A stretch of DNA of 64,000 nt, from assembly GCF_001625305.1 (NCBI RefSeq), contig NW_017804576.1:1335865-1399864 (forward strand), read 5' to 3'. The notes beneath the pieces were generated by a model. It searched no databases. It saw only the letters and a list, made by a program, of their open reading frames with translations, and was not told the origin of the DNA. This document shows, piece after piece, positions 22,090 to 32,870 of the stretch. Every line of letters starts with the position of its first letter. Positions within the stretch are counted from its first letter, which is position 1. The DNA comes from Branchiostoma belcheri (lineage: Eukaryota > Chordata > Leptocardii > Amphioxiformes > Branchiostomatidae). The position numbers and the translations under genes are program-made.

Positions 22090-22204
22090 AGGCCACTGCT
22101 TTATTAGAACATCGTCATGCATCCATTTGAACTGAGCTAAAGGTTCCTGTAGTCCTGTTTGCCCATGATTGAGAGTCCTTGAGCCAACTTGTGTTAAGTC
22201 GCAG
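22090..22204 (+). promoter_or_regulatory. Putative 5' UTR exon of IRG-A
   Basis: TTGAACTGAGC..AAGGTTCCTGTAGTCCTGTTTGCCC..GTCGCAG|GTGAGG is conserved, including the GT donor, at 30300-30390 (before IRG-C) and 55345-55455 (before IRG-D). Conservation at the same relative place before three paralogues suggests a shared untranslated first exon and promoter. The start of transcription is unknown. Confidence 0.5.
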
Positions 22205-22308
22205 GTGAGGGGAGGGGGGCTGAAATTGGCAGAATGCCATCCTTGTCCTGCAAACGGTACCTGGTATTTGACAGTTATATAACTGTACTATGTACACTGT
22301 GATACCTT

Positions 22309-22583
22309 AGCCTGGTATCCAGTCTCATCGTGGTTAGGGTGGGTTTTCCTAGGCGCTGCAGGCGCTCTTCCTCGCCCGCTTCAACTTGGTTTCCCGGTAA
22401 CATTAGGTGTTTCATGATGGAAGATTGATTAGCCTCAATACGATCGTGGTGTGGCAAATCAACTCCCCCAGCGTGCCATCTCTGTTAGTGTAACACTCCT
22501 ACCGGGGGAAACTATTACAGCCCCGAAGACACAGCCTGTCCCAACTTCTATGCCCCAACCACGATAAGACTGGGTACCTTATG
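22309..22583. mobile_element. Inverted-repeat element (AGCCTGGTATCCAGTCT ends)
   Basis: Left AGCCTGGTATCCAGTCTCATCGTGG is matched in reverse by CCACGATAAGACTGGGTACCTTA at the right. Non-coding interior. A related end pair (TAGCCTGGTTACCAA / TTGGTATCCAGGCTA) occurs at 26755-26855. Confidence 0.65.
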
Positions 22584-23140
22584 TTTGTAATTACTCTGTA
22601 CTCTGCACTGACAGTTCTACTAAGATAATCGCCAGGCGACTATATAGCTATGATACATATATTGCATACTATTCTGTGTTTTACCAACCTACCAGAAGCT
22701 GTGGGCATGCGGCCAAATCCTCATTTACGACAAACACCTTTGTTGCGCAGTCTGCATGTAGTTCTTCACCACATTCATTCTGAACAGGTACAAAAAGCAG
22801 AAGTTTTCCAGTCAGTTGCAGGTGAGGGTACAGAGTGCAGCGCCGACAGTACTCCTTAGTCAGACCCTTCCAACGTCGGACGATTTTCTTCTGTCTACCC
22901 GGTCTGTGTATTTTGGGGGTACGGAAGTGGACACTATTCAGGTTTGCTCTCTATATAGCTACAACAAGCCTTGCTTTCATTTCTTTGATAGTTTTCTCGT
23001 TTAAAGGCGTCATATATATGTTATGCGATTGTCCCATCGTTTGCAAATGGTTCAGTGATTCGATATAGTACGAAATATAAGTGAAATGTTGCTATTAAAA
23101 TGTTGCAAATATGAATCGGTTTGGGCCGTACCGAGTGTCC

Positions 23141-23150
23141 TTTCACTTTC
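23141..23150 (+). promoter_or_regulatory. ISRE/IRF element upstream of IRG-A coding start
   Basis: TTTCACTTTC is a perfect TTTCNNTTTC site, ~670 nt before the ATG exon. The flanking sequence (CGCAAATATGAATCGGTTTGG-like) is conserved upstream of IRG-C, where the site is longer. IRF sites drive interferon-inducible IRG genes in vertebrates. Confidence 0.55.
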
Positions 23151-23574
23151 GCCTTCGTCGTATATTGTTTATTGCTGCTAGATGCCGGGTTTGTCCTAAT
23201 TATTTGCTTACATCGGCATCAGCCCCCCAGTTTAATGCTGTAACTCTGCTATGTTTGCTGACGGGAGGTCACTAATCATGTTTGTGAGCGTATAAATATC
23301 ATACCGTAGGTGGGGTTTACGGAAAAACCTGGGTGCCTACCAGGCCAGGCTACCTGGTCTGTCCACCAGGCCAGGCTAGCACGGCAGGGTAATCAGATCC
23401 CCCCATTAATATTGAAAATTATACATTTTTTTTATTATTTCACTCCATACGATGGTATGGATGAAATGTGTTGTTTACCGAAGGAAATTTTATTGTAGGA
23501 GGGATTTAGACTCCTGTCACCATATATGTAAATGTGTTTGAGTAAGAATTAACAGAGCAGAGCCTATGCGAATA

Positions 23575-24186
23575 TACCGTCATTTCGTAAGAGAGATCAT
23601 ACATAATACACACACGCACATACTTTCATTCATTCATTCATTCAATATATATATATACAGCACAACCAATAATTGTGGGGCTTGCCTTAAACGAAACACT
23701 ATCTTGCAATAATTAATAAAGTGAATTCTGCAATGAACGATTGCTAACATCTTGATCAGGTTTTGCTTTCCTATATTTCATAGGTCAAAGAACGACAAGC
23801 AAGAATATCTCAACGATGGCGAGACGCACGGGTGGCCAACCACAGTGAGTACCTCTCTATCTAGTGCTGACTTTGGGCCTTCTGTTGCCGGGAAGATTTT
23901 TTCTTTTCTAGGAAATAATTTGTGATACAATAGAATAGCAGCGACAGGATTTCATTTTCATGACGTGATCATCTTCCGGCACAGACTATCTAACACAAAA
24001 GTAAATTTAAATACTGTATTATCATTGCAAACGTGCACATACTTTTTTCATTCCTAATCAAGGATAAGGATGTACAACTACATTATGAATGAATGAATAA
24101 ATGAATGAATGAATGAATGGATGAATGAATGAAAGTATGTGCGTGTGTGTATTACATATGATCTCTCTTACGAAATGACTGTATTG
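23575..24186. repeat. Inverted repeat (~70-nt arms) enclosing IRG-A exon 1
   Basis: The plus-strand arm at 23575-23645 (CATTTCGTAAGAGAGATCAT.., then CACGCACATACTTTCATTC) is repeated in reverse at about 24112-24186 with few mismatches, each ending in an ATTC/GAAT microsatellite. The ~440-nt loop contains the IRG-A start exon. Confidence 0.8.
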
Positions 24187-26023
24187 TTTCCTGACTTGTT
24201 TTCTCAACTCCCAGGGAGATATTTGGAGACATAAACGACCATGAACAAGAAATGTTGAAGAGACTGGCCGCTGCCGGTGACGCGAGTAAAGTTGACATAT
24301 TGAAGCAGATTCAAACGTACGCTGCAGAAAACTTGGAGACATGGAAGAATCAGACGGTGCGCGTGGGCATCGTGGGCGACCCCGGAGCGGGGAAGAGCAC
24401 CTTCATCAACTCCATCCGCGGGCTGAAGCCGAAAGCTCCTGGTGCCGCTGAAGTCGGCGTTACGCACACTACAGAGGTAGCCACCGACTACCCCCACCCA
24501 GCACGCCCAGATAACCTTGTCTTCGTCGACTTCCCCGGCGTCCTCCTGGAGAAAGGGAGTGGTGACCAGCGCGACTTCGACATCCAACAGTACCTGGCCA
24601 AGTTCGGGGAGAAGATGCAGCAATGCCACGTATTCCTGGTGTTCAGCAGCGGCCGCATCCAGCACAACGCCGTGCAGATCGGGATGAAGGCCCGGGAGAT
24701 GGGGAAGAAGGTTCTGTTCGTCAGGTCACAGTTCGACAAAGACTTGGCGGACAAGCAAAACGACGACGAGGAGTACTTCGAAGACAAGACCGAGGCCGAC
24801 CTGATGGAGGAACTCCGCCAAGACTGCGTCAAGGTTCTGAAGAAGGTGGGATGGGAGGGCGAAGTGGACCCCAAAGATGTCTTCATCATCAGCGGCCGCC
24901 TGAGGAACGTACTCGAGGGATCGTGGGACATCCCTAGGTTCAGAACGGAGATAATCGAAGTTCTGGACACTCTCCAAAAGATGGTCGTCATCAACACCTG
25001 CCGGGACTTCTCCAAGGCCACCATCAAGGAGAGGGGAGACGTGTACAGAAGCAAGGTTTGGCTCGTTGCTATGGTGGCAAGTCATGATCAAGGCTCCTTT
25101 GTTCCATTTGTTGGTTCTTCGGCTTTTCCAGGTAGGTGAAATAATCGAAAAGGTATCCACAACATAAGTGATGCCATTGGTCCAATTTAATGATTGGTCC
25201 ACAGGGCGATTCGGCGAGTGACTTCACTTGCCAAAGCCTGTTTAAATGCGCCAGGACATGAAGTATGTTTATGTGGGACAGGAAATCCGTTATCGCGTAT
25301 AAAGAAGGTCTTAGTATTTTCATGAACTCGGCACAAACTTGGGCAAAAAGTAATACACTTTTGTTCTTGGAATCGACTACAAAGTCAGCAGATTTGGGGA
25401 GAAATACAGATATTGTTGAAATAATTTCTGATAAAAGTTATTGAAGACGCCCTAAGAAAATAGCAGGAACAAGCCAAGCTTCGATATCCTAGTAGCGTAT
25501 CGCCTACTCTAGTGACGAATACCATGTCCCACATCGCCCGTTGTAATGATTTTATTGTTTTCTATGTGATCAGTTAGGTTACACAATGCAGTTGTTACCA
25601 GATCAGTAGTCACCAGTTCGATGTTTTGCTACAGGTGCCCTCGCAGTCGCGTACCACCAGTACAAAGAGGGGTTTGGCCTCACAGAAGACGCGGTGGAAC
25701 AGCTCGCCAAGATGACCGGCAAGAACCAGGAAGACCTCAAAACGTTCTTGTCTAGCAAGCTCCTGGGCGACACAAAGTTAGGTATCGGTGAGAGTGAGGC
25801 TACGTCTGTTGTCAAGGCCGTTTGTAGTGGATTAAGCATCACAACGTTAGCTGCCATTGCTGTTGACCAGGCAGAATATTTTGTCGTTCCTGTGATTGGT
25901 GCTCTTGTCACAGCCCCGATGGCCTATGGTATTACGACCAAAGTCCTGAATGCATTGATTTCGCGCTTGGAGAAGTGCGCCGGCGAGCTGTTTGATTACG
26001 CCTTCAAGGAAAGTGCCGTGTGA
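23816..26023 (+). CDS. IRG-A: immunity-related GTPase (3 coding exons, 444 aa)
   Basis: Exons 23816-23844, 24215-25131 and 25635-26023 join in frame (phases 2 and 1, GT-AG). The start ATG gives MARRTGGQPQ, then an acidic helix. G1 GDPGAGKST is at about residues 64-72, a switch-I-like THTTE lies near 95, YPHPARPDN precedes G3 DFPG, and a G4-position RSQFD follows. The layout, with TT before YPHP and a C-terminal helical region, is that of interferon-inducible IRG (p47) GTPases, which act on vacuole membranes in vertebrates. Compared with vertebrate TKVD, G4 reads SQFD, losing the Lys. Exon 3 supplies a mostly helical C-terminal domain with a hydrophobic stretch (VVPVIGALVTAPMAYG). It is ~80% similar by eye to IRG-C and shares upstream and downstream flanks with it. 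IRG membership is confident; induction and membrane target are inferred. Confidence 0.9.
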
Positions 26024-26209
26024 AGGTTCCTTAATGTGTTTTGATATTTTCAACCCACACTAACGGGCGCTTGAGTAGCGATTCGGACGTGTTAGCAACA
26101 TAATGTTACACATTTCTGATAAATTCAGTGGTAATAATGACAAAAGAATGTGCCCATGTGATGTAGTTGAGAAGTTAGTAGCTTGAGGAAAAAGAGAAAG
26201 ATGGTGGCG

Positions 26210-27000
26210 GTTTATTGTTTGAGAAATATTTAGAAAACTATCATACTAATGTCTAAGATACATACCACACATGTATCGTTGCTGATGCAAAGGGCTGCAG
26301 TTAATACCTGGTTAAGGTGATAATAATTTTTAGATTCAAAGATTCTTTTCATTAAGCAATCTGAAAACGTCACAATGCTCCACCCAATGATATGTGAGGT
26401 TTCCGCACTTTATTTACTCGATCGAGGTGCATACATTACAGTACACTACATTCCTAGATAGAGACTGAGTTGTTATACCCTTACAAAACAGTTATTGTAG
26501 TCATTGTGTTTCTTTATGTGGATTATTATATCAAGCTAGATTCCTGTAATATGTGGTTTTAGGAGTTTTCGGACAAAATCAGTACCTAGTCTCAACACGA
26601 TGATATTGTTTTATTCTTAGGCATAAGATTTTTGTGTGGCACTGATCTGTGAAGTGGCTTCTGTGGAATTGCTATTGCTTTGCTGAATAGAAGATCATTT
26701 GCACCGATCTTGTCTCTTGTGTCAATCCAGACCACGCGTGGACAAATGAATGGGTTAGCCTGGTTACCAAACCTGTTTAAGCTGCCGTGTTTTTTGCAGA
26801 GGATGAAAGAGACTCGGCAGCTAAGATAGGCTTGGTATCCAGGCTAGCAATGGTTGGAATAGGAGTTATCATATTCAAAAGTTTTCTTCAGATATAAAGT
26901 AGCAGGGTGACTTCGCTCCCTCACAATTAACTCACTTGGTACAGTACACCCCTTGATACAAACTGTGCTAAAACTGAGCAAAGCGTGTTGATGGCTGCTT
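26210..27000. repeat. IRG 3'-flank repeat, copy 1
   Basis: Blocks such as TGATGCAAAGGG, AGTCTCAA(C/T)ACGATGAT, GTGGCACTGATCTGT(G/A)AAGTGG and GAATAGAAG recur after IRG-C (34540-34810) and IRG-D (58140-58880), and without an IRG gene at 49990-50400 and 54150-54840. It is likely the ancestral IRG 3' UTR and downstream region. Confidence 0.7.
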
Positions 27001-27183
27001 TGCAGTTTGCACAACAACGTTGATGTCAGTAACTTGATTATTGAGACAACGTTAATCTATTTACTTCGATATCAATACAGATACAAAAAGGCACAAAATA
27101 TTGTCCAATGTGCGGTCAATGTCAACATGTGCGACAGTCCATATTTCAAAACAAAGTACAACCCCACGAAACGCACGGTTCTT

Positions 27184-28742
27184 TTATCTTCTCTGTCCAA
27201 AGATGGCGTTTTTCAGCTCGAGCGCGTCCCACATGTCCTGCGTGACGTACTCCAGCCTGCCGCTGATGATGAACACCTCGTCATCGCTGACGTCACGCGG
27301 CCAGCCCACGTCACGCAGGACCCGGATGTAGTCCTGTCGGAGCTCCTCCATCAGGTGGACCGAGCACTTGTCGTCGAAGTACTCTGGGTCGTCGTTCTCC
27401 TTGTCCGCCACGTCCTTGTCGAACTGAGACCTGGCCAATTCAAACATTTTGTCGTTTACTAAACAATTCATTACCACAACGAAATGCTTCTAAAACTCAA
27501 ATTTTCCATCCTATTTTGCATTGTGTCATACCTTTTCACTGCGTTTTTCATTCGATGGGAAATTGGTCATGTGCTTTGCAGCAGCATCTTTGTTCTTTAT
27601 TACGTTGTGTTGTTACATCTGTATTATCATCTGTATTTCCTTACTATTGGATTAGTTTTTGTTGATTCATCCTCTCATTATTTGTAAGTGGTAGCGTGCA
27701 CCGTTAAAATAAGTCTTAGCTACATTTTGTATTTGAGTGCGCTACCACTTTGTGTTGTATGTACTATTTTTCGTAATGTGTGATCAATGAACAACAACAA
27801 CAACAACAACAAACATTTGACCTGACGAACAGAACCCTCTTGCCCATCCTGTGCGCGGCTAGCGCGATGCTGACGGGGTTGTGTTGGATGCGGCCCCGGC
27901 AGAACACCAGGAACACGTCGCAGCTTTGCATGTAGGACCCGAACTCCAGTAGATACTGCCCGATGTTGAAGTCTCCGAACCTAGGGGTGATGGACAGGGC
28001 AGGGATTTAATGAATGATTTTGTGAACGTTCTCTCAAGGACTACAACATTTCCGGCATTACATAAATATCAAGCGTTTACTTTCAATGATACTTTTAACT
28101 TTATCCAGAACCATGCTCTGGATAGTCTACGCGTGTTCAGAACCGTGCCCGGGGCAAATTAAATTTACGTTTTTGGATACGCGGAGACTATCCAGAACAG
28201 AGCCTGATCCTAACCCTAATCCCTTCAGCACAGAACTAGATAGGCCCGGTTCTGGATATAATAGAACTAGATAGGCCCGGCTCTGGATACAACAGAACTA
28301 GATAGGCATGGTTCTGGATACTATATAAGATCATATAATAGAACGAACCACGGTTCTCAATACCGTACAGAACTAGATAGGCACTGTTCTAGATACCATA
28401 GAAATAGATAGGAACGCGCGGTTCTGGATGCCATACAGAACTAGGCAGATTCCGGCGGTACTGGATACGATAGCTGCCGTACCTGCCGGCGTGTCTCCTG
28501 AGCAGAACCCCGGGAAAGTCGATGAGCACCAGGTCGTCAGGTCGGTCGGGATGCGGGTACTCTGTGGGCTCGGCGGTGGTGTGGGTGAGCCCGACCCGCG
28601 CCGCGCCGGGGTCCCGGGGCCTCAGCCCGCGGACCGAGTTGATGAACGTGCTCTTCCCCGCACCCGGGTCCCCCACCACGCCGACACGAACTTCGCCGGG
28701 CCGCCTGCGCTGCGGCACGGGTTTGGAACTGCAGCGTGACAT
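27184..28742 (-). CDS. IRG-B: short, intron-split IRG GTPase (3 exons, 221 aa)
   Basis: Exons 28742-28483, 27980-27822 and 27430-27184 join in phase 2 throughout and end at TAA. The protein carries the G domain: GDPGAGKST near residue 25, TEYPHPDRPDD, G3 DFPG, a (F)GDFNIGQYL segment, FRGRIQHN-like CRGRIQHN, and SQFDKDV in the G4 place. Unlike IRG-A, -C and -D, two introns cut the G domain and no C-terminal helical exon is visible, so the product is about half the family length. The middle donor is weak (GTCAAA). It may be a G-domain-only gene, a partly decayed copy, or have unseen upstream exons. It is divergent from the other three and lies between IRG-A and IRG-C in the opposite direction. 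Confidence 0.75.
27440..27815. other. IRG-B intron with AT-rich insertion and (CAA)n tract
   Basis: T-rich sequence without a recognised element, ending in a (CAA)n microsatellite at 27790-27812 beside the exon. Confidence 0.5.
28080..28440. repeat. AGAACTAGATAGGC..GGTTCTGGATA tandem repeat
   Basis: About ten degenerate ~30-nt units alternate CAGAACTAGATAGGC and GGTTCTGGATAC inside the first IRG-B intron. The GTTCTGGATA core matches clusters in the LRR gene introns (10340-10475, 11165-11285). Confidence 0.8.
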
Positions 28743-28804
28743 GGCACGGATCAGCGGTTACTTTATATTGACCGTGAGACTGGAATGTACATCTCCATAT
28801 TGAC

Positions 28805-30300
28805 GCTACTCACAGTTTGTTATCATAACAATGCTGCTGGTTACTGTATTAGACAAGGGTTTATTTAACGGAAAGATCTACACAAGACAAGGCAAGTTTC
28901 GTCCGAGGTGGGACAAGAGCACAGCTTATTTAAAAAGAACAAAATGTGTAACTTACACATTTTGTTCACACACTTTACTTTAGTGAGTGGGAATTCCTAT
29001 CGCTACTGATTTTACACGGTGAGTCAGTCGGGTTAGATTTTAAAAATTACATCTGATCACCGAGCTCCTTGTTAGTTTCACAAAACTTTTAAAAAAACAG
29101 GCACATGCAGAATTACTAGTACTTACTCGTGTGCCTCCTCCCATGATTGTTCATGGTATGATGATGATGGTGATGATGATGATGATGAAGAGGATGACGT
29201 TGATGACCACCAAGAACCCATCTGACTAGAAGGAAATGGAATGATTTTGTTATGGCATCAGTAGGCTGTGGAAATTTCCCCTCCATTTTGACGCCCAATT
29301 GGCCCTTGTTCCTTGAGCTCCAGTGGCGTAGCAACGGCCACGCACTAGCGGAAACGGAACGGTGCTACTTGGGACCCATTATGAACATTGTAAAGAACAT
29401 CTCACCGTGTCTCCTTAATTGGAAAGGTGAAAAAAGGTGTCGCATGTGGCCTACAAATAGGTATTGTGTCATCGTCTGCAGCGTTCTTTGTGGTACGAAT
29501 CTTATGTAATCAAATCAAAGGTGTTTCTCGTGACTCAAAGCAAACAAAAAGCAGTTGTTCAGCCAGTTTGCTATCGAGCATTCAAAGTGCAGCGCCGACA
29601 ATAATCCCCTGTCAGATCATTTCAAAGGACGACTTTCCTCTGTCTACCCAAGGTCTGTATCTTTTTTTGAAGTACTAAAGTACATGTATACCTCTACCAG
29701 GCTTCAGAGCGGTCCGAAAGAGCAGAAATTAGCCAAATAGACAGATAACATGCCATTAATCCCCTAAAGCAGTACAGTTTGCTGCTCTGAAACCTGTATT
29801 AGGGGACTTATTATCCCGGGACGTTATCTGGCTAATTTTTACTCTTTGCAGTCACCTCTGAAGCACCGACGAGGCCACTAAAGTAAACAACGTAAGGCTT
29901 GTTGCACGTTACATAGCCAAGGCGTTGCTTTGATTTGACAGATATTTTCGCTTCTTCAAATGGGTCATAGACATACAAGACATTTCATTTAAGAGCTCGT
30001 CAGTGTGACACCATGACTATGTAATCAATCAGACATTGATCCGCGTTAACCATTAAGTAACCCCAATCTATGATTTCTTCATCCCCAATTAAGAAGGGTA
30101 TACGTACTGATACTCTAGATCTTATTTGACGGTGCACCTTTTCCATCCACTGAAATCTTCCACCCTGTTTTGGTGTAAGAGCAACGATTGGGCGTCATTC
30201 AAGTTTGAAAGTAGTTTGAGTCATGCTGTTGACCACATACCATTAGCCTCATACTATTGGCCACAAAGTACTGACAGACCATTGATTGGACTAAATATCG
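28805..30300. other. Intergenic, GAT/ATG microsatellite and diverged IRG 5' flank
   Basis: A (GAT)n-like tract lies at 29158-29210. From about 29575 the sequence (GTGCAGCGCCGACA, TCTGTCTACCC) matches parts of 22830-22900 and 30840-30940, so an extra diverged copy of the IRG 5' flank is present. No coding exon is associated. Confidence 0.55.
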
Positions 30301-30390
30301 TCTTAAGTCAATATTTGAACCGAGACTGAAGGTTCCGCAGTCCTATTTAACCAGTAGCCACGACAAGTGCCAGCTTGAGTTTAATCTCAG
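30300..30390 (+). promoter_or_regulatory. Putative 5' UTR exon of IRG-C
   Basis: Counterpart of 22090-22204, ending TTAATCTCAG|GTAAGA. The donor is conserved with the other two copies. Confidence 0.5.
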
Positions 30391-31389
30391 GTAAGATTTG
30401 GGCCCCGGGCCCGACAACTGGTAGCCTTGTGGCGATGCCTGTTATTTGGCATTTCTTACACTGTGTCCGTACTGATAGTTATGCTGGGGCGCACACACAT
30501 CTAACCTTTGTTGCCCAACAGTTAGCTTTGCTACTAGCTAGGCACGGCGCTGTACATAAAGCTAACAGCTACCGGTTTGGAAACCACTGATTATTATTAA
30601 CGTTACAGTTAAAATAGAACTCTAGAACACCAACACCTCACCTTGAACAGGTTAAACCCGTCCTACCTTAGTCCTGACGCTACGAGACGAGAAAACAAGT
30701 GAGCGTAAACATGAGAAAACATCGCAGTCAAAAGAGGAAGTGACGTCATGTCAGGCCAGCCGTGCTATTTTAGGTACGAAACTGAAAGGTGTTTTTCCAT
30801 GACTCAATCTCATGACCAAAAAGCAGACGTTGCCCAGTCAGTTACAGACGAGCGTACAAAGCGTAACGTCTGCAGTACTAGTGTTCCTCCGTCAGATCTT
30901 TTCAACGTCGGACGGCTTTCTTCTGTCTACCCAACGTCTGTGTCTTTTGGGGACACGGAAGTGAACACTACACAGTAAGTTTATGGTTTGCTCTCCCTTA
31001 AAGGGTCACAACCCGCCGTGCGTGCAACTGCGTGCTGTCTACGTGCAAAAACGTGGGCATATTTTGGGATCCGTACACCGTAAGTGGTGAGTACCGCCTC
31101 CGTACGGAATCCAACGGATTTGTGAGCAGACACACCGTAGCACTTAAAAATAAAACGTACGGACAAAAAACACGCACGGCGGGTTGTGACCCTCGCTTTA
31201 CATACCTGGCGTATACATACTAGTAGCTTCAACAAGCTGGTATTTTTCACGTTCAAAGGCGTCATAAATGTACAACGAGAAATACGAGATTACGTCTTGT
31301 CGTTCACAGAAGGTCCAGACGGTTCGTTGTGGTACGAAATGTTTTAAAATGTCGCAAATATGAATTGGTTTGGACGGTACCCAGTGTGC

Positions 31390-31406
31390 TTTCACTTTCA
31401 CTTTCA
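31390..31406 (+). promoter_or_regulatory. Tandem ISRE upstream of IRG-C
   Basis: TTTCACTTTCACTTTCA contains two overlapping perfect TTTCNNTTTC sites. It lies in sequence conserved with 23100-23165 before IRG-A, and IRG-D has no such site in its upstream kilobase. A tandem IRF site is typical of interferon-stimulated promoters in vertebrates; activity here is inference. Confidence 0.6.
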
Positions 31407-32452
31407 CCTTATATTGTCCGCTGGTGAGGACAATTTAGCTGCCAGAGACCGAGTTTGTCATTGTTTGGGAAATGTTAACCCTTGTCCTGCTGACATTCCT
31501 GGCACAATATTTTTCAATAATTTCATGTCTTAATTAGATCATAGGCCCCCCAATTTTTTTTGCCCTGCAGTGGCATAGTTACTTCCGCATTCGTTGCGTT
31601 TCGCTGCGGTGTGATGCGTTGCACGAGAAATACCCCCAAATCGTACCTATGCAGGGTGCTATATAGATGGTACTGTATGTGCAGAACGACAAATGTTGCG
31701 CTCAGTCTGTTCAGCTTAACAAGTTTTTTAAAACATCAATGTACCACGATATAGATTCTTTTGCTTCACCCTACTTATATTGTAACCACCAGCCTGTAAT
31801 TATGAAGGCTATTTGTGACAACCTTTTCATTAAAATATTGCATGTTGATAATAGATGAGTGCATCCACTTATGGAAATGACCCTGTCAAGAGCAATTTTT
31901 GTGACAGATAAAACAGCTAATGGCCTCATTCTCACTACGATAAATATGTCCGGATCGAGCCGAATGGATCACTTTTGTCCGGATCGAAGCCGGATCAAAG
32001 CGAATCAATTCGGTGGAAAGGGCCTAAGTATGTTTACCACACGTCACTCCTTTTGTTGTTTCAAGCGTGAAATTGTGAAGGTACACAAAATTCAACCGTC
32101 AAGTACCTTCCACTTCAAAGGTCTTTTAGTTCAACATAGTACTACGCATTCTGCAAAATAAGTAAGTCACCTCTAGCCTGTGAACAGAAGCTCTTTGTCC
32201 GGTGCTCCAGGAGCTGCCCACCCTACTGATTTGCGAGTCGGCGAAAAGCGAGGTTCAGTCAGGCTACGTCACTTCCATCTTTGAGTCATTTTTATATTTC
32301 CTCGGGGCACAATTGTATTTCACTCCATACCATGGTATGGATGAGATATATTGTTTTATTTTGTATGTACGTATAAATTTTATAGGAACATGAAAATTTC
32401 GCCTTCTATTTAGCCATACATATGGATGTTGTGACATTAGACATTTATTGAT

Positions 32453-32710
32453 GACGGGTTAATGCCCCGCCCCGAGGTGTATATGGTGAGAAAATCCCCA
32501 CTGAGGTGCATTAACCACCGAATAAACCACCAAGTGAGCGTAGCGTATTGTATAAAGATGTGTGCAGTTCTTAACCTTGTTAAACATGTTCACTTTGTGC
32601 ATTTCTAGGCTCCTTTTCCCGGCACGACACGTGTAATCACTGACGATGGCGACCCCACCCGAGTGAGTAGATATTTGCAATAACATTGTCTTAGAGGGGT
32701 ATCTATAGAA

Positions 32711-32757
<47 letters not shown>

Positions 32758-32870
32758 CATGCATACATACATACATACATAACCCAGGATTTGGAAGTGG
32801 CTTAGCATACGGTAATATAAAGGGTAATGCCCTGCCCCGAGGTGTATATGGTGGGATTATTTCACCATAA
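32453..32870. repeat. Direct repeats around IRG-C exon 1 with (CA)n microsatellite
   Basis: GGTTAATGCCCCGCCCCGAGGTGTATATGGTG at the left recurs with one change at 32823-32855, bracketing exon 1. A (CA)n(CATA)n tract occupies 32709-32780. Confidence 0.75.
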
